Assembly: GCF_007795095.1 (NCBI RefSeq)
Contig: NZ_CP042218.1
Location: forward strand, 620,001 to 684,000
Direction: 5' to 3'
DNA length: 64,000 nt
Source of the DNA: Luteimonas granuli
Lineage (GTDB): Bacteria; Pseudomonadota; Gammaproteobacteria; Xanthomonadales; Xanthomonadaceae
In this document: in pieces, positions 34,196 to 46,741 of the stretch
Layout of the letters: each line of letters starts with the position of its first letter
Position numbering within the stretch: position 1 is the stretch's first letter
The notes under the pieces: model-generated
What the model saw: only the letters and a program-made list of their open reading frames with translations
The model's database searches: none
Told to the model about the DNA's origin: nothing
Program-made: the position numbers and the translations under genes

Positions 34196-34465
34196 GTGGC
34201 CAACATCAAGTCCTCCAAGAAGCGCGCCAAGCAGGCCGTCGTGCGCAACCTGCGCAACAACAGCCAGCGTTCGCAGATGCGCACCGCCGTCAAGAAAGTG
34301 CTGAAGGCGCTCGACGCCAACGACGCAGCGGGCGCGCAGGAGGCCTTCAACGCCGCGCAGCCGCTGCTCGACCGCTTCAGCGCCCGCGGCCTGATCCACA
34401 GGAACAAGGCCGCCCGCCACAAGAGCCGCCTGATCGCGCGTATCAAGGCGATCAAGGCCGCCTGA
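34196..34465 (+). CDS. rpsT: 30S ribosomal protein S20
   Basis: Primary 16S rRNA-binding protein. The 89-residue product ([18 protein letters not shown].., [19 protein letters not shown]) is a normal S20. It starts with GTG rather than ATG, with AGGA a few bases before it. E. coli rpsT starts with UUG and is autogenously controlled at translation, so the weak start may serve the same purpose here (inference). Confidence 0.97.
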   Translation: MANIKSSKKRAKQAVVRNLRNNSQRSQMRTAVKKVLKALDANDAAGAQEAFNAAQPLLDRFSARGLIHRNKAARHKSRLIARIKAIKAA

Positions 34466-34492
34466 GGCAGCAGCCCGCTCCGCGACGCCCGG

Positions 34493-34520
34493 AAGCCCGG
34501 CCCAAGCCGGGCTTTTCGTT
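34493..34520 (+). terminator. Intrinsic terminator of rpsT
   Basis: A perfect 9-bp stem AAGCCCGGC/GCCGGGCTT with a CCAA loop, then TTCGTTTG, 27 bp after the rpsT stop. Confidence 0.88.
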
Positions 34521-34544
34521 TGCGCGCGAGAAGCATGAAAAGCA

Positions 34545-34668
34545 TTTGCCACGGATTCACGCGGAAAAACGCGGATCCACGCGGATAGGGCAAAAGCCCT
34601 TGAAGATGCGTTTTGCTCCGGCCTCATCCGCGTAGATTTGCTTTTGTCCGCGTTCATCCGTGGCAAAA
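34545..34668. repeat. Intergenic imperfect palindrome with internal ACGCGGAT repeats
   Basis: TTTGCCACGGATTCACGCGG.. at the left is mirrored by ..CCGCGTTCATCCGTGGCAAA at the right. Inside the left arm, ACGCGGA occurs three times about 11-13 bp apart, and the right arm has matching TCCGCGT copies. It fills the gap between the rpsT terminator and the end of obgE, both of which point into it. It is clearly AT-richer than its surroundings. Similar 'ccacggat..cgcgga' intergenic repeats occur in many proteobacteria; a folded RNA is possible on either strand. Confidence 0.75.
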
Positions 34669-34687
34669 AAGCTTTGCGCGGCCGGGC

Positions 34688-36084
<1,397 letters not shown>

Positions 36085-36096
36085 GGCTGCTGCTCC

Positions 36097-36414
36097 TTAC
36101 TTGCTGCCACCGGCAATGCCGGTGATCTCGATTTCGGTGTAGTGCTGCCGGTGGCCCATCTGCTTGCGATGGTGCTTGCGGCGGCGGAACTTCACGATGC
36201 GCACCTTGTCGGCGCGACCGTGGCCCTTGACGGTGGCGGTGACGGTGGCGCCCTTGAGCGCGTCGCCGACCTTGATGCCATCGGAATCGCCGAGCATGAG
36301 CACGTTGTCGAACGTGATCTCCTTGCCGGCCTCGACGTCAAGCAGCTCGACGCGCAGGGTCTCGCCCTGCATCACGCGGTACTGCTTGCCGCCCGTTACC
36401 AGGACTGCGTACAT
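36097..36414 (-). CDS. rplU: 50S ribosomal protein L21
   Basis: 23S rRNA-binding protein. The 105-residue product has [18 protein letters not shown], and the C-terminal signature [21 protein letters not shown]. First gene of rplU-rpmA(-obgE). Confidence 0.98.
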   Translation of the reverse strand: MYAVLVTGGKQYRVMQGETLRVELLDVEAGKEITFDNVLMLGDSDGIKVGDALKGATVTATVKGHGRADKVRIVKFRRRKHHRKQMGHRQHYTEIEITGIAGGSK

Positions 36415-36477
36415 GACCAGACTTCCTCTGTAGTTATTGTGGTCGCCTGCCCGCCATCGAGGGCGGACAGAAGCGGA

Positions 36478-36507
36478 ATTCTAGCTGGGCCAATGACTTG
36501 GAGTCAA
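36478..36507 (-). promoter_or_regulatory. Promoter of rplU-rpmA
   Basis: On the minus strand TTGACT (36502-36507) and TAGAAT (36478-36483) are 18 bp apart, five of six matches in each. The rest of the 268-bp rplU-uvrA gap is GC-rich, and I found no confident uvrA promoter or LexA box in it. Confidence 0.8.
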
Positions 36508-36682
36508 TCCGGGTCCAGGCCGCGGCGGACGTGGCCCGACTGGACCGGGCCGCGCGTTCGCTGCCCCCCGCGGACGGGCCACGACGGGCCACGCTTCTGG
36601 AGATCGGGGCCGATTGCCCCCATCCAAGGGGCTCGGTAGGCTGGCTGATCGCCTTCCTCCCCCCTTTTCCCCCGGACACCCG

Positions 36683-39639
<2,957 letters not shown>

Positions 39640-39643
<4 letters not shown>

Positions 39644-40059
39644 ACCGGACTCCCGACGAACACGGAAACGTGCTGCACCGACTGCCCATCGAACTGCGCT
39701 GGCGCGACCTCGACGCCTTCAACCACGTCAACAACGCCACCTTCATGACCTACCTGGAGGAGGCGCGGATCCGCTGGTTCGAGTCGCTGGACGAGGACTG
39801 GGTGACCGATGCCACCGCGCCGCTGCTGGCCGCGGTGCAGATGAACTACCGCAGCCCGATCGCCTACCCCGGATCGATCGTGGTCGAACTCACCGCCGAC
39901 CGCATCGGGACCAGCAGCGTCACCCTCGGCCACCGCATCATCGGCGCCGACAGCGCCACGTTGCACGCCGACGGGCACGTGGTCATGGTCTGGATCGATC
40001 GCGCCAGCGGCCGCCCGGTGCCGCTGCCGGAGGCCGTGCGCCGGATGGCCGCCGGCTGA
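39640..40059 (+). CDS. Acyl-CoA thioesterase, hotdog fold (4HBT/YbgC type)
   Basis: Hydrolyses acyl-CoA thioesters; exact substrate unknown. The 139-residue product has the 4HBT signature [28 protein letters not shown] with the catalytic-type Asp, then [18 protein letters not shown]. No signal peptide. ATGA overlap with uvrA suggests co-transcription. Confidence 0.9.
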
Positions 40060-40065
40060 CCGCGG

Positions 40066-40542
40066 TCAGCGCGAGCCGGGAGCGCGGACCTCGAAGTCGG
40101 CGCCGATATGGCGCCCGTCCCCCAGTTCCAGCTCGACCCGCACCGTGTCGCCCGCCGCCAGCGGCGAGGCGGGGCGCATCAGCATCAGATGCAGGCCGCC
40201 GGGGCGCAGCACGGCTTCGGAGCCCGCGGCCACTGGCAGTTCCAGCACCGCCCGCATCCGGCTGACGCCGTCGACCACCCGCGTCTCGTGCAGCTCGACG
40301 CGTTCGAACGCATCGCTGCGCGCGCCGGTGACGGTGACGTCGCCCGCGCACGGATTCTCGATGCGGGCGAAGCCGGCCATCATCGGCATCGGCATCGGCG
40401 GCGGACGCAGCCAGCCGTCGACGACGCGCGGCGTGCAGGCGGCATCGGCCGGCGCGCCGCCTCGCCCCTCGTCCGCGGCGGAAGCGGTCGTCGCGGCGCA
40501 CAGCAGCGCCAAGGAAAGCACGATGCGAAGGAGATCGGCCAT
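40066..40542 (-). CDS. Periplasmic copper chaperone, PCuAC family
   Basis: PCuAC proteins bind Cu(I) in the periplasm and help deliver it to cytochrome oxidase. The 158-residue product has a signal peptide (LLRIVLSLALLCAATTASA) and the exact H-x10-M-x21-H-x-M copper site: His85, Met96, His118, Met120. A Met/Pro-rich PPPMPMPMM stretch near residue 50 might also bind copper. Only 37 bp separate it from the divergent crotonase gene, so the promoters must overlap. No SCO or oxidase gene is nearby. Confidence 0.92.
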   Translation of the reverse strand: MADLLRIVLSLALLCAATTASAADEGRGGAPADAACTPRVVDGWLRPPPMPMPMMAGFARIENPCAGDVTVTGARSDAFERVELHETRVVDGVSRMRAVLELPVAAGSEAVLRPGGLHLMLMRPASPLAAGDTVRVELELGDGRHIGADFEVRAPGSR

Positions 40543-40579
40543 GCGCCCTATGATAGGCCTCCCCGGCACGCAGGACCGC

Positions 40580-41344
40580 ATGCGCATGACCACCCTCATC
40601 GAGACCATCGACCACGGCCGGATCACCGAGCTCAGGCTGGCGCGCCCACCGGTCAACGCGCTCGATCCCGCGCTGTGCCGGGCGCTGGCCGACGCCGTCC
40701 CGGCCGCGATCGCCGCCGGCGCCGACGGCCTGGTGCTGTCGGGAGGCGAGAAGGTGTTCTCCGCCGGACTCGACGTGCCCCACCTGCTGTCGCTGGATTC
40801 ACGCGAGGCGCTGGGCGCGGCCTGGACCGGGTTTCTCGATGCGGCACGCGCGCTGGCGACCTCGGAGGTGCCGGTGGCGGCCGCGATCACCGGCCATTCG
40901 CCGGCCGGCGGCTGCGTGCTCGCGCTGTGCTGCGATTACCGGGTGATGGCCGAAGGCGCGTTCCGCATCGGCCTCAACGAGACCCAGGTCGGCCTGGTCG
41001 CGCCGGAAGGCATCCAGCACCTGATGCGCCGCGTGGTCGGCCCCCATCGCGCCGAGCGGCTGCTGGTCGGCGGCGAGCTGGTGGAAAGCGCGCGCGCGCT
41101 CGAACTCGGGCTGGTCGACGCGCTCGCCGGACCCGGGCAGGTGGTGGAGGCCGCCTGCGCCTGGCTGGAGGCGCTGCTGGCGCTGCCGCGCACGCCGGTG
41201 CTGCGCACGCGCCTGATCGCACGCGCCGACCTGCATGCCGCACTGGATCCGGCGCGCATCGACATCGACACCTTCATCGATGCCTGGAACGATCCCGACA
41301 CCCAGGCCGGCCTGCGCGCTCTGGTCGCGCGCCTCGGCAAATAG
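40580..41344 (+). CDS. Crotonase-fold enzyme resembling delta3,delta2-enoyl-CoA isomerase
   Basis: The 254-residue product has the crotonase oxyanion-hole segments (FSAGLDVPHLL; GHSPAGGCVLALCCDYRVM). It keeps the single acid Glu134 in RIGLNETQVGLVAPEG; mitochondrial isomerase ECI1 has nearly the same GLNETQLGIIAP. A hydratase would need a second Glu, which here is replaced in the GHSPAGG segment. That favours double-bond isomerisation of unsaturated fatty acyl-CoA. The start is ATG 40580 (CAGGA just upstream) or 40586. Confidence 0.85.
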   Translation: MRMTTLIETIDHGRITELRLARPPVNALDPALCRALADAVPAAIAAGADGLVLSGGEKVFSAGLDVPHLLSLDSREALGAAWTGFLDAARALATSEVPVAAAITGHSPAGGCVLALCCDYRVMAEGAFRIGLNETQVGLVAPEGIQHLMRRVVGPHRAERLLVGGELVESARALELGLVDALAGPGQVVEAACAWLEALLALPRTPVLRTRLIARADLHAALDPARIDIDTFIDAWNDPDTQAGLRALVARLGK

Positions 41345-41354
41345 CGCCGCCCGG

Positions 41355-42215
41355 TCAGTCCTGCCCGGTGGCGACCGGGCGCGCCGGATCCTCGATCCAG
41401 CCGCTCCAGGAGCCCGTGTACAGCCCGGCACCTTCCAGCCCTGCATGCGCCATCGCCAGCAGGTGGTGGCAGGCGGTGACGCCGGAGCCGCACATCGCCA
41501 CCGTCCGCAAGGGGTTCCCCCCTCCGGGCAGCGCGGCGAACTCCTCCGCAAGCTCGCTGCGCGGCTTGAAGCGCCCGTCGGCGAGGTTCTCCGCATAGGG
41601 GCGCGAGGTCGCGCCCGGGACGTGGCCGGCGCGTGCATCGATCGGCTCGGCATCGCCACGGAAGCGTTCGGCGCCGCGTGCGTCCAGCAGCAGACCGCCG
41701 GCGTCGAGGTGCGCCTGCACGCGCGCCGCGTCGAAGAGCCGCGTCTGGTCGAACGTCACCGGATACGGCGGCGCCGGCTCCGCCTCCGGGACCGTTCCAT
41801 CCACGGGATGGCCTTCCGCCCGCCAGGCGGCGAAGCCGCCGTCCAGCACCGCCACCCGCCTGTGGCCGGCCATGCGCAGCAGGCACCAGGCGCGCGCGGC
41901 GAAGGCGCCGTCGGCGGCGTCGTACGCCACCACCTGGTGTCCGGGCGTGATGCCCAGCGCGCCCAGGCTGCGGCCGAAGGCGCGGGCGTCGGGCCAGGGA
42001 TGGCGCCCCGCGCCCGGGACGTGCGCGCCGGAGAGGTCGCGATCCAGGTGCACGTAGCGCGCGCCCGGGACATGGCCTTCGCGCCACGCCGCCTCGCCGG
42101 CGCCCGGGTCGCCCAGGGAGAAGCGCGCATCGAGGACGACCAGCATCGGGTCGTCCAGGGCCGCGGCCAGCTGCGCGGGCGACACCAGGGTGGTCCACGG
42201 GGGCGATGGGTTCAT
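41355..42215 (-). CDS. sseA: Two-domain rhodanese / 3-mercaptopyruvate sulfurtransferase
   Basis: Transfers sulfane sulfur to thiol acceptors. The 286-residue product has tandem rhodanese domains: VVLDARFSLGDP, GHVPGARYVHLDRDLSG and GAGRHPWPDARAFG in the first; LLLDARGAERFRGDAEPIDA and the active-site loop CGSGVTA (Cys242) in the second. CG[S/T]GVTA is typical of the SseA group. No signal peptide. Its ATG overlaps the Nudix stop once that gene's frameshift is corrected. Confidence 0.92.
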   Translation of the reverse strand: MNPSPPWTTLVSPAQLAAALDDPMLVVLDARFSLGDPGAGEAAWREGHVPGARYVHLDRDLSGAHVPGAGRHPWPDARAFGRSLGALGITPGHQVVAYDAADGAFAARAWCLLRMAGHRRVAVLDGGFAAWRAEGHPVDGTVPEAEPAPPYPVTFDQTRLFDAARVQAHLDAGGLLLDARGAERFRGDAEPIDARAGHVPGATSRPYAENLADGRFKPRSELAEEFAALPGGGNPLRTVAMCGSGVTACHHLLAMAHAGLEGAGLYTGSWSGWIEDPARPVATGQD

Positions 42216-42848
42216 GGCAGTCCTCCGGCCGCGAGCAGGCGCTGGCGCAGGTTGTACAGGATCGAGGCGGTGGCGCCCCAGACGCGCTGCCGGGGGGGCC
42301 GCGGCATGGCGGCGGTATTCCAGCACATGGCGCTCGCGGCCGCCGAAGCGGATCGCGATCCGTGCCAGGTTCTCGGGCGCCATCAGCCAGGCCAGGGGCA
42401 GGCTGAAGACCTCGGCCACCTCGCCCGGCCGCGGCCGCGGCTCGAAATCCGCCGGTATCCGCGCCACCACCGGCAGCACGCGGAAACCGGACACGGTCGC
42501 GAGCGGGTCGAGATAGCCCAGCACGCTCACGTCCACGGGACGCAGCCCGATCTCCTCGTCGGCTTCGCGCAGGGCAGCGGCCAGGGGACCGGCGTCGCCG
42601 GGATCCACGCGCCCGCCGGGGAAGCTCACCTGTCCGCCGTGGTTGCGCAGGCCGTCGTCGCGGCGGGTCAGGATGACGCTGGTCTCGCGCTCCCCGACCA
42701 GTGGCACCAGCACCGCGGCATCCGCGAGCGCGGCGCGCGGCGGCAGCAGGCCGCGCAGTTCGTCCAGGTTCCAGGCCGGTCCCACCGGAACCGCGTTCGG
42801 CGGATCCAGCGCGGCCTGCAGCGCGGCGTCGGCAGGCATGGGCGCCAT
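42212..42848 (-). pseudogene. Nudix hydrolase, CoA-pyrophosphatase type, frameshifted near its end
   Basis: Predicted to cleave CoA or related pyrophosphates. The product has the CoA-type signature VSFPGGRVDPGD..AALREADEEIGL and continues to RERHVLEYRRHA. At a run of seven G on the plus strand (42292-42298) the frame is lost. The displaced frame then encodes the expected end RQRVWGATASILYNLRQRLL and stops in an ATGA overlapping the sulfurtransferase start. The span is one base more than a multiple of three, so six G would give an intact ~211-residue protein. As read, the frame fuses in-frame into the sulfurtransferase, giving one 497-residue chain. Confidence 0.88.
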
Positions 42849-43033
42849 CAGCCGCGCCGCAGCTCGCGCGCGGGCAGCACGCTGTCCATCAGGTGCGCGC
42901 GCCGCGCGTCGTCCATCCCCAGCCAGCCGGCGATCTCATCGCGCGTCCGCAGGCAGCCGTCGCACAGGCCGTCGTCGTTGATGGTGCAGACGCCGATGCA
43001 GGGACTCTGCACGGCACGGAAGGCGGTCTCCAT
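42848..43033 (-). CDS. DUF1289 small cysteine-motif protein
   Basis: A 61-residue protein with the DUF1289 pattern SPCIGVCTINDDGLCDGCLRTRDEI: four cysteines that could hold a metal or iron-sulfur centre. Function unknown. ATG 43033 is chosen because METAFRAVQSPC matches the family length. Its stop overlaps the Nudix start by one base (TGATG), forming a DUF1289-Nudix-sulfurtransferase operon. Confidence 0.88.
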   Translation of the reverse strand: METAFRAVQSPCIGVCTINDDGLCDGCLRTRDEIAGWLGMDDARRAHLMDSVLPARELRRG

Positions 43034-43066
43034 CCTCGTTCCCGGATCGCGGGCCTCCAAACGAAA

Positions 43067-43090
43067 ACGCGCCGGCATGGGCCGGCGCGT
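43067..43090 (-). terminator. Intrinsic terminator of the FKBP gene
   Basis: A perfect 10-bp stem ACGCGCCGGC/GCCGGCGCGT with an ATGG loop; on the minus strand it is followed by TTTCGTTTGG. Confidence 0.85.
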
Positions 43091-43166
43091 CCTTGAACAC
43101 GGGCGGGCGTCTGTCCTCGGACATGCGGCCCACCACCATGGCCGGGCGCCCTTCGGCGCCCCGCGG

Positions 43167-43877
43167 TCACTTGACGCTGACCAGCTTGACGTCGAACACC
43201 ACCGCCTGGTTGGCCATGCGGCCGGCGCGGATGTCGGTGCCGTAGGCCTTGTCGCCCGGGAGCACGATCTCCCAGCGCGAACCGGCCGGCATCTGCAGCA
43301 GCGCTTCGCGCAGGCCGGTGAGCGGCACCTGGCTGACCTTCAGCTCGACCGGCGCCGGCGTCTGGCCCTCCGGCACCTGGTTGGTGTCGATCAGCACGGT
43401 GCCGTCCGGCAGCGAGCCCTTGTAGGTCAGGGCGACGTCGCTGGCCTGGGTCGGCTTGGCGCCCTTGCCGGCCTCGATCACGCGGTACTGCACGCCGCCG
43501 GGCAGCGTCTGCACGCCGGGCTTGCTCTTGTTCTGGGCCAGGAAGCTGTCGCTGGCCGCCTTGTTGGCGTCGGAGAGCTTCTTGAACTCGGCCTCCATCT
43601 TGGCCTGCTGGCGCTTCTGCATGTTCTCGACCGCGGTGCGCAGCTGGTCGACAGGCACCGCCGGCTCCTTCTTGCCGTAGGCGTCCTGCAGGGCCTTGAC
43701 GACGGTGTCGATGTCGACCGCCTCGCCGCGCGCGGTCAGCTCGGCGAGCTCGGCGCCGGTGTTGTAGCCGATCGCATAGCTGAGCTTCCCCTTCTCGGAG
43801 GTGGTGTCCTGGGCGGCGGCGGTGCCGGCGACCAGCATGGTGGCCGCGACGGCGGCGGCGAGCAGGCGCAACTTCAT
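43167..43877 (-). CDS. Periplasmic FKBP-type peptidyl-prolyl isomerase (FkpA/Mip type)
   Basis: Folding helper in the periplasm or on the outer membrane. The 236-residue product has a signal peptide (LLAAAVAATMLVAGTAAA), an N-terminal helical dimerisation domain (KLSYAIGYNTGAELAEL..), a long connecting helix rich in Gln/Lys, and an FKBP domain (GGVQYRVIEAGKGAKP; LTYKGSLPDGTVLIDTN; REALLQMPAGSRWEIVLPGDKAYG). ATG 43877 starts the signal peptide. Normal length for FkpA relatives. Confidence 0.93.
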   Translation of the reverse strand: MKLRLLAAAVAATMLVAGTAAAQDTTSEKGKLSYAIGYNTGAELAELTARGEAVDIDTVVKALQDAYGKKEPAVPVDQLRTAVENMQKRQQAKMEAEFKKLSDANKAASDSFLAQNKSKPGVQTLPGGVQYRVIEAGKGAKPTQASDVALTYKGSLPDGTVLIDTNQVPEGQTPAPVELKVSQVPLTGLREALLQMPAGSRWEIVLPGDKAYGTDIRAGRMANQAVVFDVKLVSVK

Positions 43878-44053
43878 TCGTGGGACTCTCCGGAAAGACG
43901 GATTGTTTGGGTCCGAACGCGGCGGGGCGGCCTGGCCGCCCCGTCTGGACACGCTAGGATACTGGCCCCAGTGCTTAACCGCCACTGACACCGCTGCTTC
44001 CGACACATACCGGCCCGGGAAGTTCCCCTGCCGGCTCCGACCGCGAGAATTTC

Positions 44054-44833
44054 ATGTCCGAACTCATCCTGGCCGCCGACCACGGCGCCGTCCGCGTCCT
44101 CACCGTCAATCGCCCGGACAAGCTGAACGCGCTGAACCGGGCGACGCTCGAGGCCCTGCAGGCCGCCTTCGACGCCGCGGCGGACGATGATGGCGTGCGT
44201 GCGGTCGTCCTCACCGGCAGCGGCACCCGGGCCTTCGTCGCCGGCGCCGACATCGCCGCGATGTCGTCGCTGAGCGCGGTGCAGGCGCGCGATTTCTCCC
44301 TGCTCGGCCAGCGCCTGATGCGGCGCATGGAACGCATGCCCAAGCCGGTCGTGGCGATGGTCAACGGTTTCGCCCTGGGCGGCGGGCTCGAGCTGGCGAT
44401 GTGCTGCCACCTGCGCATCGCCGCCGACACCGCGAAGCTCGGCCTGCCCGAGGTCACCCTGGGCCTGCTGCCGGGCTTCGGCGGCACCCAGCGCCTGCTT
44501 CGCCTCGTGGGCCGCGCGGCCGCCCTGGAGCTGACCCTGCTCGGCGCGCCGGTCGATGCCGCGCGCGCGCTCGAGCTCGGCCTCGTCAACCGCGTGGTGT
44601 CCGCCGCGGAACTCGAGGCGGAGACCATGGCTCTGGCGGCGAAGCTGGCGGGCAACGCGCCGCTGGCGATGCGGGGCATCCTCGACGCCATCCACGTCGG
44701 CGGCGAGTGTGGCCTGGACGACGGCCTCGAGTATGAAAGCGCACAGTTCGGCCTGGCCTTCGCCACCGAGGACGCGCGCGAAGGCATGACCGCCTTCATC
44801 GAGCGCCGCAAACCGGCATTCAACGGCCGCTGA
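44054..44833 (+). CDS. Enoyl-CoA hydratase/isomerase family protein
   Basis: Probable hydration of trans-2-enoyl-CoA in beta-oxidation. The 259-residue product has RPDKLNALNRATLEAL, FVAGADIAAM, NGFALGGGLELAMCCHLRIAADTAKLGLPEVTLGLLPGFGGTQRL. Both hydratase glutamates are present (Glu113 and Glu133, 20 apart as in rat crotonase), unlike the other crotonase-fold gene at 40580. Chain length preference unknown. Confidence 0.92.
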   Translation: MSELILAADHGAVRVLTVNRPDKLNALNRATLEALQAAFDAAADDDGVRAVVLTGSGTRAFVAGADIAAMSSLSAVQARDFSLLGQRLMRRMERMPKPVVAMVNGFALGGGLELAMCCHLRIAADTAKLGLPEVTLGLLPGFGGTQRLLRLVGRAAALELTLLGAPVDAARALELGLVNRVVSAAELEAETMALAAKLAGNAPLAMRGILDAIHVGGECGLDDGLEYESAQFGLAFATEDAREGMTAFIERRKPAFNGR

Positions 44834-44835
44834 GC

Positions 44836-45291
44836 ATGTCCCGGCCCGACGTGCCCGATGCCGCGACGGCGCGGCGCATGCTGGCGCTGCTGCGCGAGGA
44901 CGAGCTAGACGCCGCGATCGAAGCCGGCCTGACGCGCTTCGAACCGCTGGACGCCCTGGATGACGCGGACAACCAAACGCTCGCCGGCGCGCGCGACCGG
45001 CTGCTCGCCGCCTGGGCCGCGCGTGACCGCCACCGGACCCGCGCAGCCCGGCTGCAGCGAAACGCAGACGAACGCGTACGCGCGGCGCGACCGGCGCGCC
45101 CTCAGGCGCTCGCCGGAACCACTGCCGGCAGTGCGGGAACGGATACGGAGACGGTGGACGTCGACGCCGATACACCGCCCGCGACCGATTCCGCCGGCAT
45201 GCATCCGGTCCCGCCGCGCCCCGCCCTGCCCGCCACGGCCGCCGCGGCGCTCGCCCGCGCCAGGGCGCGCGCATCGGGAAAGTCCCCGTGA
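44836..45291 (+). CDS. Hypothetical Ala/Arg-rich protein upstream of nth
   Basis: I do not recognise this 151-residue protein. Its first ~65 residues (ARRMLALLREDELDAAIEAG..) look helical; the rest is a low-complexity Ala/Pro/Arg/Thr tail. No signal peptide, membrane segment or cysteine motif. It starts 2 bp after the enoyl-CoA hydratase stop, and its own stop overlaps the GTG of nth, so it is probably translated in that unit. Confidence 0.65.
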   Translation: MSRPDVPDAATARRMLALLREDELDAAIEAGLTRFEPLDALDDADNQTLAGARDRLLAAWAARDRHRTRAARLQRNADERVRAARPARPQALAGTTAGSAGTDTETVDVDADTPPATDSAGMHPVPPRPALPATAAAALARARARASGKSP

Positions 45292-45962
45292 GCGCCGCGC
45301 GCGAACGGCGCGGGCGCGTGATGCCCACCGCGCATGTGCACGAAATGTTCAGGCGCCTGCGCGAGCTCGATCCGAAGCCGGCCACCGAGCTCGAGTACTC
45401 GACGCCCTATGAGCTGCTGGTGGCGGTGACGCTGTCGGCGCAGGCGACCGATGTCGGCGTCAACAAGGCCACGCGGCGGCTGTTCCCGGTGGCGAACACG
45501 CCCGCGGCGATCGCCGCGCTCGGCGAGGAAGGGCTCAAGCCTTACATCAACACGATCGGCCTCTACAACGCCAAGGCCGCCAACGTGGCCGCCATGGCCA
45601 GGCTGTTGCTGGAACGGCATGGCGGCGAAGTCCCGCGCACGCGCGAGGAGCTCGAAGCCTTGCCGGGCGTGGGTCGCAAGACCGCGAACGTGGTGCTCAA
45701 CACCGCCTTCGGACAGCCGACCATGGCGGTGGACACGCATATCTTCCGCGTCTCCAACCGCACCGGCCTGGCCCATGGCAAGGACGTGCGCGCCGTCGAG
45801 GACCGCCTGCTGAAACGAGTGCCGGAGGAATTCCTGAAGGACGCCCATCACTGGCTGATCCTGCACGGCCGTTATGTCTGCAAGGCGCGCCGTCCGGAGT
45901 GCGGACCCTGTGTGATCCGCGACCTCTGCACCTACCCGGACAAGACACCGGCCGGCGCCTGA
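45288..45962 (+). CDS. nth: Endonuclease III (base-excision repair)
   Basis: DNA glycosylase/AP lyase for oxidised pyrimidines. The 224-residue product has the helix-hairpin-helix LPGVGRKTANVV with catalytic Lys131, VDTHIFRVSNR with Asp149, and the cluster C-x6-C-x2-C-x5-C (VCKARRPECGPCVIRDLC). The GTG at 45288 overlaps the previous stop. ATG 45321 would give 213 residues, matching E. coli Nth (211) almost exactly, and may be the real start. Confidence 0.96.
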   Translation: MSAARERRGRVMPTAHVHEMFRRLRELDPKPATELEYSTPYELLVAVTLSAQATDVGVNKATRRLFPVANTPAAIAALGEEGLKPYINTIGLYNAKAANVAAMARLLLERHGGEVPRTREELEALPGVGRKTANVVLNTAFGQPTMAVDTHIFRVSNRTGLAHGKDVRAVEDRLLKRVPEEFLKDAHHWLILHGRYVCKARRPECGPCVIRDLCTYPDKTPAGA

Positions 45963-45984
45963 GCGCCCGCCGGCAGGGGCGCGA

Positions 45985-46671
45985 TCAGCGCGCCGCGGTC
46001 CAGCTCACGGTGACAGTGGGGTCCAGCGGCAGCACGCTCTTGCTGGAGAAGCGCTGGGCGTCCGGCCCGGTCCAGCTGCAGGCCGAAGGCGACGACCACG
46101 GACCGAGGTAGCAGACCGGCCACAGCAGGGTGGACGGCACCGCCTGCCCGGCGACCTGCTCGCTGGCGAACCGCCAGTCGCGCGAGGCCTTCGCCGCCGC
46201 GCTGGCCATCGCACGCGAGACGGTGCCGGTGGCCGCGTGGACGTCGGACCGGCGCACCGAACCATCGGGCGCGACCTCGAGGCGCAGCACCACCATGCCT
46301 TCGTTGCCGGCGAGCTGGTCGCGCATGGGGTATTCGGGCGGGGTCATCGACGCCAGCGCCGGCCCGGTGGTCGCCGAGATCACCTCATAGCCGCCGCCGA
46401 CCGCCTCCTCGACCACGACGCGGAGATAGGTCCGCGATGCCGCCCCCACGTCGCCCGGGCTGAACACCCAGCCGCGGATCCCGGCGAGCAGGGCGTCGTT
46501 GGCGGCGCCGGGCACGGCGCCGTGCGGCTCCAGGCTGGCGATGCGGCCGTCGGCGTCAAGCGCCACGGCGTAGGTGTAGACCTGCTGCGTCGCCTGCGGC
46601 GGGGCGTCGGATGCCACCGCCGAGAAAGGCAGCGCCAGGGAAAGGAGAAGGGGGATCGCGATCCGCTGCAT
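45985..46671 (-). CDS. Periplasmic protein with TonB C-terminal-like domains
   Basis: The 228-residue product has a signal peptide (IAIPLLLSLALPFSAVAS) and a C-terminal part typical of TonB-C domains (PPEYPMRDQLAGNEGMVVLRLEVAPDGSV.. ASRDWRF). The N-terminal half (YTYAVALDADGRIASLEP..) looks like a diverged copy. It lacks the membrane anchor and Pro-rich spacer of true TonB, so it is unlikely to be an energy transducer on its own. Role unknown; convergent with nth. Confidence 0.8.
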   Translation of the reverse strand: MQRIAIPLLLSLALPFSAVASDAPPQATQQVYTYAVALDADGRIASLEPHGAVPGAANDALLAGIRGWVFSPGDVGAASRTYLRVVVEEAVGGGYEVISATTGPALASMTPPEYPMRDQLAGNEGMVVLRLEVAPDGSVRRSDVHAATGTVSRAMASAAAKASRDWRFASEQVAGQAVPSTLLWPVCYLGPWSSPSACSWTGPDAQRFSSKSVLPLDPTVTVSWTAAR

Positions 46672-46741
46672 GTCAGTGCTCCCGCGCACGAGGCGCCTTC
46701 AGGTGATGGAGCGATCACACTACGTGCGCACATTGCGTGGG

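Noticed and set aside
45985-46671. A TonB protein serving the nearby receptors
   Set aside because: It has a cleavable signal peptide but no membrane anchor or Pro-rich spacer, and no exbB/exbD neighbours.
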